The notes: generated by a model not told the origin, from the letters alone. 33,222 bases of DNA from Polluticaenibacter yanchengensis (GCA_027854065.1 JAQGEF010000036.1:1-33222), one strand, 5' to 3'; shown: positions 7,212-14,707, counted from the first letter of the stretch. Translations and numbers: made by a program.

Positions 7212-7676
7212 ATGAAAACAATATTGAAATTTACAGCTATCATACTAACTGCCTTTGTTTTTACAATGTGCAACAGCAAACAAAATGAAAGTACGAAAAA
7301 CTTTGATTGGTTGTTAGGCAAATGGCAACGCACAAATGAAGAACAAGGCAAAACTACTTTTGAAAATTGGAAAAAAACCAACAATTCGGAATACAACGGA
7401 ATTGGCTTTACCATTCAAAACAATGACACCATAAGCCAAGAAACAATGAAAATTGTAGAAACCGATGGAAAATGGAATTTATTGGTCAAAATGCTTAAAG
7501 AAAATGAATTTGTACGATTTGAAATGTCGGAAATACAAGAAGATAAGTTTGAATGTAAAAACGACACTTTGGCCTTTCCAAAATTGATAAAATACTGGAA
7601 AAGCGGAGACAAAATAAACGCTTTAGTTTCAGGAGATAGTCTGAAAGTGTCATTTGAATTTAAGCGAATTGAATAA
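7212..7676 (+). CDS. DUF6265-like lipoprotein
   Basis: 154 aa. The N-terminal signal (residues 1-19) ends in a lipobox-like FTMC with the lipidated cysteine at residue 20. The mature part starts with FDWLLGKWQRTNEEQGKTTFENW, the LxGxW...E.W pattern of DUF6265 proteins, a small beta-barrel-like domain of unknown function. The gene is 1 nt downstream of the ECF sigma factor and lies inside the same cassette (5548-7769). It may be an output or accessory gene of the sigma-factor module, which is inference. Confidence 0.7.
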   Translation: MKTILKFTAIILTAFVFTMCNSKQNESTKNFDWLLGKWQRTNEEQGKTTFENWKKTNNSEYNGIGFTIQNNDTISQETMKIVETDGKWNLLVKMLKENEFVRFEMSEIQEDKFECKNDTLAFPKLIKYWKSGDKINALVSGDSLKVSFEFKRIE

Positions 7677-7678
7677 AG

Positions 7679-7785
7679 AAAGCCTACACATAACATCGCA
7701 TTGTCAAAATGGTGGTTTTAGTGCTAAATTGAACTTTTCGTCCAATTTATCCGCCACTTCGCCAATGCGTTTCCCGTTTCCTTTT
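7679..7785 (+). repeat. attC-like repeat 6, right end of the array
   Basis: Shorter than the others. CGCATTGTC pairs with GCCAATGCG (one mismatch), and the loop has TTTTAGTGCTAAATTGAACTTTTCGTCC. The left flank AGCCTACACATAAC (7681-7694) complements the start of its cassette at 5547-5560. The right box is GTTTCCC (7769-7775). Sequence beyond it has a different base composition and belongs to the metal island, so this marks the array end. Confidence 0.7.
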
Positions 7786-7802
7786 GTTTTTAAGAGAAAC
7801 CC

Positions 7803-7866
7803 GTAAACTTCACAAAACAAATAAGAAATAACATAATATCGGGCTTTAGTGAATGCCAGAACTTTG
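7803..7866 (+). promoter_or_regulatory. Metal-regulon promoter A (MFS gene)
   Basis: Motif GTAAACTTCACAAA (7803-7816; 11 of 14 to the best copy), then 42 nt, then the -7-like GAACTTTG (7859-7866). No -33 TTTG is present at the expected place, as in the other copies, which suggests dependence on an activator. The -7 element overlaps the palindrome AACTTTG-ATCC-CAAAGTT (7860-7877). Confidence 0.6.
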
Positions 7867-7884
7867 ATCCCAAAGTTAAAGCTT

Positions 7885-9075
7885 ATGAAAACAACTGTTC
7901 AGTGGAAAAATGTGTACCTGCTGTTTATCGCGCAGGCACTGTTCCAGACGGCCTCTATCCTGGTGATCACCTTATCGGGAGTGGCAGGGCTAGCCATGGC
8001 TCCGGATAAAAACCTTTCCACATTACCCATTGCAATGATTACCGTTGGTACGGCAGGAATGATGATTCCTGCTTCTATGATCATCAAAAAAGTTGGACAG
8101 CGTAAGGCGTTTATGATCGGGACAATGATAGGTGGGCTTTCCGGAATCGTTTCCTGGTATGGTATTGTTCAGCATTCATTCTGGATGTTTTCCATAGGGA
8201 ATATGCTGGTGGGCGCTTACCAGGGATTTTCACAGTATTATCGCTTTGCCGCTGCTGATGCTGTTCCTGAGCAAGCGAAAAGCAAAGCTATTTCTTTCGT
8301 AATTGCAGGAGGCATTGTGGCTGCATTTGCCGGGCCTAATCTGGCTAAATTCACACAGCATATGGGAGCTGTACCTTATGCCTATTCCTATTTTTCTATC
8401 ATTTTATTAAGTTTATTGGCTTTGGCTATTGTGTCCCTGCTGAAGTTGGGTAAAACGACATTGCTTCAGGTAAATGACACCAAAGGCAAAGGGCGTTCTT
8501 TGATGGAAATCATTAATAATAAAGATGCCATTCTTGCAGTACTTGCCTCATCTACCGCATTTGCTGTTATGGGTATGTCTATGACGGTTACCCCCATCGC
8601 GATGTATGGTTTCGGACATCCGTCGGAGAGTTCGGCAACGGTTATTCAATGGCATGTATTGGGGATGTTTCTTCCTTCATTCTTTACGGGTATGCTGATT
8701 CATAAATTCGGCGTTTACCGGATCATCATTTCTGGCTTGCTTATTATGTTGGTCTATATTGTTATTGCTCTTAGCGGCACTGGTACGGGAAACTTTGTTG
8801 CGGCGTTATTTGTGGTAGGCTTAGGCTGGAACTTCCTTTTTATCGGTGGTTCTTCTTTGCTTACCAAAGTTTACCAACCTGAGGAGAAGGAGAAAACCCA
8901 GGCTTTTCACGATTTTACTGTGTTTGCAGTGATCAGTATCGCCAGTTTCTTTGCAGGAAGTCTTTTTAACCACTGGGGCTGGACAGGTGTGAATGTGGTA
9001 CTGATCCCAATGCTGATTATTACTTTGATTGTGGCAGTCAAAATTATTTTATATAAAGGCAGTCTTGCGGGATAA
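7885..9075 (+). CDS. Major facilitator superfamily transporter
   Basis: 396 aa from the ATG at 7885. The frame is open back to a GTG at 7849, but that lies upstream of the predicted -7 element, so 7885 is preferred. About 12 hydrophobic segments are present, with an MFS-like loop after the second segment (IIKKVGQRKAFMIG) and a middle cytoplasmic loop (KTTLLQVNDTKGKGRSL). It is an inner-membrane exporter or importer of unknown substrate. Promoter A shares the island operator, so the protein probably moves a metal, a metal chelate or a toxic by-product. This is inferred from context only. Confidence 0.8.
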   Translation: MKTTVQWKNVYLLFIAQALFQTASILVITLSGVAGLAMAPDKNLSTLPIAMITVGTAGMMIPASMIIKKVGQRKAFMIGTMIGGLSGIVSWYGIVQHSFWMFSIGNMLVGAYQGFSQYYRFAAADAVPEQAKSKAISFVIAGGIVAAFAGPNLAKFTQHMGAVPYAYSYFSIILLSLLALAIVSLLKLGKTTLLQVNDTKGKGRSLMEIINNKDAILAVLASSTAFAVMGMSMTVTPIAMYGFGHPSESSATVIQWHVLGMFLPSFFTGMLIHKFGVYRIIISGLLIMLVYIVIALSGTGTGNFVAALFVVGLGWNFLFIGGSSLLTKVYQPEEKEKTQAFHDFTVFAVISIASFFAGSLFNHWGWTGVNVVLIPMLIITLIVAVKIILYKGSLAG

Positions 9076-9078
9076 TCA

Positions 9079-9142
9079 TAAAATCTTGCAAATTAAATGG
9101 GGAAAATCGCAATAAAGCCAAGTACACGTATACATAAATTTG
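9079..9142 (+). promoter_or_regulatory. Metal-regulon promoter B (heavy-metal-binding protein gene)
   Basis: Motif TAAAATCTTGCAAA (9079-9092; 11 of 14), exactly 42 nt, then TAAATTTG (9135-9142), which fits TAnnTTTG fully. The leader to the ATG at 9266 is about 120 nt. Confidence 0.6.
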
Positions 9143-9265
9143 TGTAGTAAATACGAAAAATAGAAACCAATTATTAAAAATCTTATTGCCAGTTATGTTG
9201 GCTTCACAGTATTCTTCAAGTTTCCTGTAAAGTCTGCTCTGGCAGTAAATATCACTTATCATTTT

Positions 9266-10117
9266 ATGAATAAAAATCAAAAACAACTCAACAATATGTA
9301 CACTTGTCCTATGCATCCGGAAGTAACAGGAAACGAAGGCGACAAATGTCCTAAATGTGGCATGACACTGATTCCTTCTAATAAAGATAAAGGGAACAAA
9401 CCTGAGGTAAAAATAAGTACCGGATCGCAGTACATAGAGGCCGGCACACCTATCAATCTTAGCATTTCCATCACTGAACAGGGCGAAAATCTAACGCTGG
9501 ATGTGGTGCATGAAAAGAAAATACATCTATTAATCGTGAACGAAGAATTGTCGTGGTTTGATCATATTCATCCCGAAGAACAGCCAGATGGGAAGTACCA
9601 CATTTCGGAAACTTTTCCAGCTGCCGGAAAATATCTTCTATTTATCGATTATAAATCAAGTGGGGGCTTTCAGGATGTCCATATGCACCGCATTGAGGTA
9701 CAAGGGATTATTCCTGAAAAAACAAAAATGCGCCAAACAAAGCTTGTATCTACAGTTAACGAATATACTGTTTCGTTACTTAACGGTGCTGAACTCACCA
9801 CCAAGAATATTCAATATCTGCAGTTTTCTGTAGCTAAGAATGGCAGGGAATTGGAGGAAAAAGATATGCAACTTTATCTTGGGGCTACGGCACACATTGT
9901 AATGATCAGTGAAGCTGATTATAAGTTTCTTCATATTCATCCTGTATTTGACCGTAATTTTCCTATTTACGCTGAGACAATCATTAAAAAAGACGGAATA
10001 TACAGGATGTGGGTACAATTTAAAATGGAAGATAAAGTACATACGGCAGATTTTACAGTCAACGTTTTAAAAGTTGAACAGCCTGTGGAAAACCATAGTG
10101 AAGCCCATCATCATTAA
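9266..10117 (+). CDS. Heavy-metal-binding domain (HMBD) protein with two His-rich beta domains
   Basis: 283 aa. Residues 12-37 are a heavy-metal-binding domain, YTCPMHPEV...CPKCGMTLIP, as in CusB/CopA N termini. After a linker come two similar beta-rich domains: one with FDHIHPE...YLLFIDYKSSGGFQDVHMH and one with FLHIHPV...YRMWVQFKMEDKVHTADF, which looks like an internal duplication. The C terminus is NHSEAHHH. No signal peptide is seen. Histidines and cysteines would bind Cu or Zn. It probably acts as a metal buffer or chaperone; the outer-membrane protein gene follows after 162 nt. Confidence 0.82.
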   Translation: MNKNQKQLNNMYTCPMHPEVTGNEGDKCPKCGMTLIPSNKDKGNKPEVKISTGSQYIEAGTPINLSISITEQGENLTLDVVHEKKIHLLIVNEELSWFDHIHPEEQPDGKYHISETFPAAGKYLLFIDYKSSGGFQDVHMHRIEVQGIIPEKTKMRQTKLVSTVNEYTVSLLNGAELTTKNIQYLQFSVAKNGRELEEKDMQLYLGATAHIVMISEADYKFLHIHPVFDRNFPIYAETIIKKDGIYRMWVQFKMEDKVHTADFTVNVLKVEQPVENHSEAHHH

Positions 10118-10279
10118 GAGAACTATGGAAGTGATATTATCGGACTAAAGGATTACAGGAAGGCTTCGGATAAAATAATATCCGCATTCTCTGATCATAT
10201 ATCATAAAGCCCGAAGCACAGCTAAAATTTTGTTGTGTTTATAGTAATGTTACAAATATGGTATTAAAAAAATATAACA

Positions 10280-11074
10280 GTGAAAAAGAAAATATTCTTA
10301 TCAGCAATAACCGCACTTTTGCTTTATGCAAACCCGTTATCGGCTCAGCTATGGAGTATAGGCGCCCGCGGCGGACTGGCTATACCTAATCTAACAGCTG
10401 GTAGTGGTTCAGCAGTTAATCCATTGAACAAAGGGTACAGTTCAAGACTTGGTACCGGATTTGGTATTTTTGCAGAATACCAGACCAGTAAGCTTTTTTC
10501 CATTCAGGTAATGCTGGAGTATTCACAACAGGGTGGTAAGAAAGACGGTTTCCAGGCTTTTCCTGTCCCACCCCAAATGGTGCCTTTATTAGGCCCGCAA
10601 ACTCCTCCTTATTTATATGCAGATTTTAAAAGCACAGCTAAGATGGATTACCTGATGCTACCGGTTTTAGCCAAATTCGGATGGGATCTGGGACCTAAAA
10701 AGAAATGGCGGATCTATGCCGGTGCCGGACCATTCGCCGGATTGTTGTTGAATGCCAAACAGGTTACTAAAGGTACCAGCCAGGTTTACCTTGATGAGGG
10801 AAAAACCCAACCCGTTCCTGCAAATCCTGCCAACCCTTCTGAAGGTATCCTGAGTTTATCATTTGACAATTCAAAGGATATTAAAGACCAACTTCGTTCA
10901 CTCAATTTTGGATTGGCCGGTAACGCAGGGCTTGCCTATAAAATGAAACGTAACATGATTTTTGTGGAAGGAGGTGGCAATTATGGTTTTATTAATATAC
11001 AAAAAGGATCAAATAATGGCAAAAACCGATCTGGCGCTGCTACCATTATGGTCGGGTATGCATATTATCTTTAA
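10280..11074 (+). CDS. Outer-membrane beta-barrel protein, PorT-like
   Basis: 264 aa with a GTG start, chosen because it directly precedes a signal peptide (MKKKIFLSAITALLLYANPLSA, cleaved before QLW). The mature protein has alternating strands and the GARGGLAIPNL, GFGIFAEYQ, YLMLPVLAKFG and GLAGNAGLAYKM segments typical of the outer-membrane beta-barrel (PorT/OmpA-type) family of Bacteroidota. No own copy of the island operator is seen, so it may be read from promoter B with the HMBD gene. A role in metal release across the outer membrane is possible but unproven. Confidence 0.8.
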   Translation: MKKKIFLSAITALLLYANPLSAQLWSIGARGGLAIPNLTAGSGSAVNPLNKGYSSRLGTGFGIFAEYQTSKLFSIQVMLEYSQQGGKKDGFQAFPVPPQMVPLLGPQTPPYLYADFKSTAKMDYLMLPVLAKFGWDLGPKKKWRIYAGAGPFAGLLLNAKQVTKGTSQVYLDEGKTQPVPANPANPSEGILSLSFDNSKDIKDQLRSLNFGLAGNAGLAYKMKRNMIFVEGGGNYGFINIQKGSNNGKNRSGAATIMVGYAYYL

Positions 11075-11165
11075 AAGAAGATGGTATTCAATAAAAGCAG
11101 GTTTGCAAATCAAAAGAAAACACTCTTACATATTTTGCTCGTGATGCGTGACTGTAATTTAAACA

Positions 11166-11228
11166 GTAAATTTTACAAATGAAACTATGAATATGGCAAA
11201 GCCAAAGGTATTTATTCAGTGAACTTTG
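11166..11228 (+). promoter_or_regulatory. Metal-regulon promoter C (HMA chaperone gene)
   Basis: Motif GTAAATTTTACAAA (11166-11179; 13 of 14 to copies D and E), 41 nt, then GAACTTTG (11221-11228). The ATG follows 29 nt later. Confidence 0.65.
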
Positions 11229-11257
11229 TATTGTAAAAAATAAATAATTTGAAGGAA

Positions 11258-11476
11258 ATGAAAAACAAAATTTTGCAATTTAAAACGAACATCAATTGCG
11301 CCAGTTGTGTGGCATCTGTAACACCGTTCCTGGATAATGCTGAAGGCATTGAAAATTGGGATATTGACACTCAAAAAAGAGATAAAATACTTACAGTAAT
11401 GACTGAAGGTATTACAGAGCGGGAGGTGATAAAAGCAGTCGAAAATGCGGGGTTCAAAATTGAACCCATTAAGTAA
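11258..11476 (+). CDS. HMA-domain metallochaperone, CopZ-like
   Basis: 72 aa from the ATG at 11258, which has a GAAGGAA just upstream; the in-frame TTG at 11249 is less likely. It is a single HMA (ferredoxin-like) domain, with metal-binding NCASC (C14, C17) and the C-terminal AVENAGFKIEPIK typical of Atx1/CopZ. It would carry Cu(I) in the cytoplasm to the P1B ATPase encoded at 15751-18168. It ends before a strong terminator. Confidence 0.85.
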   Translation: MKNKILQFKTNINCASCVASVTPFLDNAEGIENWDIDTQKRDKILTVMTEGITEREVIKAVENAGFKIEPIK

Positions 11477-11584
11477 GAAAGATGAATCCCTCCATCCACA
11501 ATTGGTTCCTGAATACATGCGTTTTTTCTTTTTAAATAAATTCAACTTGCATTATTGATTGGGTTCTGCTTTAATTCTAAAATA

Positions 11585-11617
11585 AAATATCCTGGTTAAA
11601 ACTCCAGGATATTTTTT
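11585..11617 (+). terminator. Intrinsic terminator after the HMA chaperone gene
   Basis: AAATATCCTGG (11585-11595) pairs perfectly with CCAGGATATTT (11604-11614), with an 8-nt loop, and is followed by a run of T. Confidence 0.85.
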
Positions 11618-11620
11618 CAG

Positions 11621-11707
11621 CATGCGTTAGGGATTGCAGTGGAAATCCTTTTGTGAGGCACGAACAAAAGATTGGAACGGAAAGCCCGACCCTTTAGGGG
11701 AACGCCC
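11621..11707. other. Foldback structured element (candidate ncRNA or dispersed repeat)
   Basis: Nested stems: GCGTT (11624-11628) with AACGC (11701-11705), CTTTTGT with ACAAAAG in the middle, and CCCTTTAGGG (11690-11699) as a closing hairpin. GGAA-containing joints separate them. It is GC-richer than its surroundings and lies between two converging units. From memory, similar elements recur in intergenic regions of related bacteria, but I cannot check this. The strand is undecided. Confidence 0.45.
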
Positions 11708-11799
11708 TAATAATATCCAACATGTATTTCTCTCTTTTTATTGGGCATAATTAATATGCTACAATGTCTGAAAGCTATTCAATCCAAACACATTTCTTT

Positions 11800-11965
11800 T
11801 TAACTATTACCTGGTAGTTTTTCTCCCTTGGAACTTGCGATGCTCACCTGATAGTCATGTTCTATCGCACTATTGTAGAGGTGCATCATCTCAATCTGCC
11901 ATGAGCCTGTTTCCATTCCACTGTTTTCATATTTTGAAACATTGGTAACGATGATTTTTAAAACC
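11800..11965 (-). pseudogene. Remnant of a DJ-1/PfpI (type 1 glutamine amidotransferase-like) gene
   Basis: Minus-strand frame ending with TAA at 11800-11802 and coding for about 52 residues: KIIVTNVSKYENSG, then TGSWQIEMMHLYNSAIEHDYQ, then VSIASSKGEKLPG. This is the start of a DJ-1/PfpI domain (strand, TGxWxxE, YxxxxxxGYxVxxASPKG). There is no start codon (an in-frame TAA precedes it at the AraC gene end), and the nucleophile-elbow half is missing. It is a decayed fragment directly behind the AraC-type gene. Confidence 0.6.
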
Positions 11966-12554
11966 GTGTATTATCCATAATACTTTTTTGAATAATGGCA
12001 AGTTTATTAGACCTTACCTCTTTAAAATGTGAGGAAGTAAATCCGGTATATTTTTTTAATTGGTTTGAGAGATGGGCCGGACTACTGTAGCCTAACGTGT
12101 AAGCAATGTCTGATAATGTCTGGTCTGTATATACCAAAAGTTCTTTTACTTTTTCTATCTTACTAAGGATTATAAATTTCTCCAAAGTATATTCGTGAAA
12201 AAAAGAGAACAGGGTGCTGAGACCTCCATATTCTTTATTTAGTTCCTTGCTTATGAATACTGAAAACTTAACAGCTACTCCTGTTTCTAATTGTTGCCTG
12301 ATGCCTTTGTCCACTGCGCGTTTAATATCGTCAATAATTTTTTGATGTTTATTATAGAGCAAATCAAAACCCAGTTTTTGTAAAATATCTTTGATTTTGT
12401 GGGTATCAATATCCGGATCATCATTGTAAAGAATTACTTCGCCCAAGCGTATGTCGGCATGCTCCAGCCCAAGTTTTGACAATTCATTGGAAAGGACGTA
12501 GATACATCTTTTACATACCATACCTTTTACCTGTATTCTGGAGGTTTTTGCCAT
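11958..12554 (-). CDS. HMA-like domain fused to AraC-type helix-turn-helix (metal-responsive regulator 1)
   Basis: 198 aa. The N-terminal 70 residues look like an HMA fold with GMVCKRC (C14, C17), then the pattern IRLGEVILY...KIKDILQKLGFDLL, equivalent to the loop and last strand of HMA domains. The C-terminal 100 residues are an AraC/XylS DNA-binding domain (IEKVKELLVYTDQTLSDIAYTLGYSS, HLSNQLKKYTGFTSSHFKEVR). Metal binding through the two cysteines would directly control DNA binding. It lies 31 nt downstream of the 71-aa HMA gene and is probably read from promoter D. A paralogue with the same architecture is at 18252-18818. Confidence 0.8.
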   Translation of the reverse strand: MAKTSRIQVKGMVCKRCIYVLSNELSKLGLEHADIRLGEVILYNDDPDIDTHKIKDILQKLGFDLLYNKHQKIIDDIKRAVDKGIRQQLETGVAVKFSVFISKELNKEYGGLSTLFSFFHEYTLEKFIILSKIEKVKELLVYTDQTLSDIAYTLGYSSPAHLSNQLKKYTGFTSSHFKEVRSNKLAIIQKSIMDNTRF

Positions 12555-12585
12555 TGTGATCCTACATGTTTTTTATCCTGACTGA

Positions 12586-12801
12586 TTATTGGTCATTTCT
12601 TTTATCTACAGTGTAACCTGCTTTTTCTATGGCTTCAATGATTTCATTTTTTACACTTTCTGATGTAAAGGAAACGGTTAATTTCCCGGCTTCCACATTT
12701 TCAATTTTTGCTCCTTGAATCTCTTTCACTGCGTTATTAACTCTCATTTGGCAGTGGGCACTTTGCATATCAGTAATGCTTATTGCTGTTTGTTTCATCA
12801 T
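12586..12801 (-). CDS. Small HMA-domain protein with His-Cys in place of CxxC
   Basis: 71 aa. The HMA fold is clear (ISITDMQSAHCQMRVNNAVKEI..., EIIEAIEKAGYTVD), but the usual CxxC is replaced by a single cysteine in SAHC (H16, C17). The same change occurs in the first HMA domain of the copper ATPase of this island (ESEHC). It may bind a different metal, bind with one thiol plus histidine, or act as an apo partner. It is the first gene of the unit with the AraC-type regulator, under promoter D. Confidence 0.8.
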   Translation of the reverse strand: MMKQTAISITDMQSAHCQMRVNNAVKEIQGAKIENVEAGKLTVSFTSESVKNEIIEAIEKAGYTVDKRNDQ

Positions 12802-12829
12802 TATTATTGTTTTAATTTATTAGTTTTTG

Positions 12830-12893
12830 TAAAGTTCAGAATAATGTAATTTTGTGTTATTACATTATTTATTGTTTGGTTTGTAAGATTTAC
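12830..12893 (-). promoter_or_regulatory. Metal-regulon promoter D (small HMA gene and regulator 1)
   Basis: On the minus strand GTAAATCTTACAAA (12880-12893) is followed after 42 nt by GAACTTTA (12830-12837); the gene starts 29 nt later. A further inverted repeat, ATAATGTAA/TTACATTAT (12841-12868), lies between the two elements and could hold another regulator. Confidence 0.65.
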
Positions 12894-12925
12894 CTGAATC
12901 CAATAAGGTTAGGGCTGTGGAAACA

Positions 12926-12989
12926 TTAAAATTTACAAATTATAGCGGAAAAATTGTATCAAATTTATTGATTATCCCAACGAACTTTG
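12926..12989 (+). promoter_or_regulatory. Metal-regulon promoter F (small protein and aldolase genes)
   Basis: Motif TTAAAATTTACAAA (12926-12939; 11 of 14), exactly 42 nt, then GAACTTTG (12982-12989). It diverges from promoter D; the two operators are 32 nt apart. The leader to 13134 is about 140 nt. The 332-bp gap 12802-13133 is thus filled by two divergent promoters. Confidence 0.55.
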
Positions 12990-13133
12990 TGCTAAATAGC
13001 ATGATTTTAAAAAGAAGTATCCAGCGTCTTGAAAATGATGTTGACTAAAAGCCACAATTAATACCTGTACCCCAACGACATACAGAAGTAGCTTTCATTA
13101 CAAATAACAAACATATTAATAAATAACATTACC

Positions 13134-13445
13134 ATGGCCAATTTAAAATATAAATATGCTACTGTTCTGGAAGCAATACAGAACCTTCGAAACGAGGGCT
13201 ATGAAGTAGATTTTAACCTTGAAGAAAATTGCTTAACCTGTAGCGGAAATAGTTATACTGTAAATGATTTCGAAATTGAGCAGGTATATCGTTATGAAGG
13301 TGACACGAATCCAAGCGATGAGGCTACGGTATATGGAATAGCTTCGAAAGATGGACTAAAGGGAATTCTGGTTACAGCATATGGCGCTTATGCTGACAAT
13401 GCAAGTTCGGCAATACTTCGAAAACTGGCATTAAAAAATCATTAA
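13134..13445 (+). CDS. Small conserved protein of the family often labelled phosphoribosylpyrophosphate synthetase
   Basis: 103 aa, soluble. The pattern TVLEAIQNLRNEGYEVDFNLEENCLTC...FEIEQVYRYEGDTNPSDEATVYGIAS, then LKGILVTAYGAYAD, matches a small Bacteroidota family that is commonly, and probably wrongly, annotated as PRPP synthetase: it is far too short and lacks the PRPP motif. It is followed after 11 nt by the aldolase gene and probably shares its promoter F. Its role is unknown. Confidence 0.7.
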   Translation: MANLKYKYATVLEAIQNLRNEGYEVDFNLEENCLTCSGNSYTVNDFEIEQVYRYEGDTNPSDEATVYGIASKDGLKGILVTAYGAYADNASSAILRKLALKNH

Positions 13446-13456
13446 AACAACAGATT

Positions 13457-14521
13457 ATGGATATCAATCAGTTAATACAGTACCTGGGAGGGGACGATTT
13501 ACTCAACTACGAATGTAAGGCTGTACCGAAACAGATACTTCACTTACCTTCTTCTTCTTTTGTAGATGATGTTTATAGTATTTCAGACAGAGTGCCTCAG
13601 GTGCTCAGAAGCCTGGGAAACCTTTTTAATCATGGGCGTTTAGCCGGTACAGGCTATCTTTCTATCTTACCAATTGATCAGGGTGTTGAACATAGTGCAG
13701 GGGCATCCTTTGCGGCTAACCCGATGTATTTTGATCCTGAAAATATTGTAAGATTGGCAATGGAGGGTGGTTGTAATGCAGTTGCTTCTACTTTTGGTGT
13801 ACTGGGTATGGTAGCCAGGAAATATGCTCATAAAATTCCCTTTATTGTAAAAATAAATCATAATGAATTATTGACTTTTCCTAACATCAGCGACCAAATT
13901 TTATATGGCACTGTAAGAGAGGCATGGAATATGGGTGCAACAGCAGTGGGAGCAACCATTTATTTTAGCTCAAAGAACTCGGGTAGACAAATCACTGAGG
14001 TGAGCCGGGCATTTGAAGAAGCTCATTCATTGGGAATGGCTACTATACTTTGGTGTTATCTACGTAATGATGCTTTCAAAAAAGATGGTACAGACTTTCA
14101 TCTTTCTGCCGATCTTACAGGACAGGCGAATCACCTGGGAGTTACTATTGAGGCTGATATTATTAAACAAAAACTTCCTGAACTGAATGGAGGATATAAA
14201 GCCTTAAATATTGGTGGTGGCAGTTATGGAAAACTGGATGAGCGTATGTACAGTAAATTAAGTACGGACCATCCTATTGACTTATGCAGATACCAGGTTC
14301 TTAATGGGTATGCGGGCCGGGCTGGACTGATCAATTCAGGCGGAGCATCGGGCAAACATGATTTTGAAGATGCTGTGCGCACAGCGGTTATTAATAAACG
14401 TGCCGGTGGAACGGGACTTATAAGTGGCAGAAAAGCTTTTCAAAGACCTTTTAAAGAAGGTATCAAATTATTACAAACTATTCAAGACGTGTACCTGATG
14501 GATACAGTGACAATAGCGTAA
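13457..14521 (+). CDS. fbaB: Class I fructose-bisphosphate aldolase (FbaB/DhnA type)
   Basis: 354 aa, the normal length. A TIM-barrel enzyme that splits fructose-1,6-bisphosphate through a Schiff base. Motifs: LPIDQGVEHSAG (about 72-83), a phosphate/lysine strand PFIVKINHNELL, GATAVGATIYFSS, and the C-terminal phosphate-binding NSGGASG...GGTGLISGRKAF. It lies 11 nt behind the small conserved protein gene. An aldolase in a metal island is unexpected. A metal-independent class I enzyme could replace class II (Zn) aldolase when metals are disturbed, which is inference. It ends before a shared bidirectional terminator. Confidence 0.88.
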   Translation: MDINQLIQYLGGDDLLNYECKAVPKQILHLPSSSFVDDVYSISDRVPQVLRSLGNLFNHGRLAGTGYLSILPIDQGVEHSAGASFAANPMYFDPENIVRLAMEGGCNAVASTFGVLGMVARKYAHKIPFIVKINHNELLTFPNISDQILYGTVREAWNMGATAVGATIYFSSKNSGRQITEVSRAFEEAHSLGMATILWCYLRNDAFKKDGTDFHLSADLTGQANHLGVTIEADIIKQKLPELNGGYKALNIGGGSYGKLDERMYSKLSTDHPIDLCRYQVLNGYAGRAGLINSGGASGKHDFEDAVRTAVINKRAGGTGLISGRKAFQRPFKEGIKLLQTIQDVYLMDTVTIA

Positions 14522-14658
14522 TTCATTTCAGATATAATTAGCGGGAATTTTCGAGACCAGAACGTATCTTTTACAATAAGCTCTTTATAATAGCAAGTTC
14601 TGATATTATTTTAAGATCGTCACAATAGCTTTGCTGTGTATCTCATCTCCTATTTTTA

Positions 14659-14707
14659 TAATAATTATTTCCTTAATGGCAACCACTTATTAAGGAAATA
14701 ATTATTA
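14659..14707. terminator. Bidirectional terminator between aldolase and CDF genes
   Basis: An 18-bp perfect inverted repeat (14659-14676 with 14690-14707), core TTTCCTTAA/TTAAGGAAA, 13-nt loop, A/T-rich outer arms, between two converging genes. Confidence 0.75.

Noticed and set aside
7849..7884. GTG at 7849 as start of the MFS transporter
   Set aside because: It lies upstream of the predicted -7 element at 7859-7866, and the extra residues are not membrane-like; ATG 7885 fits better.
9558..10042. Open frames overlapping the HMBD protein gene on both strands
   Set aside because: Out-of-frame with a well-supported metal-binding protein and of random composition.
10243..10256. TGTTACAAA upstream of the outer-membrane protein gene as a seventh operator copy
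   Set aside because: Only the right half matches, and a -7 element 42 nt downstream would fall inside the coding region.
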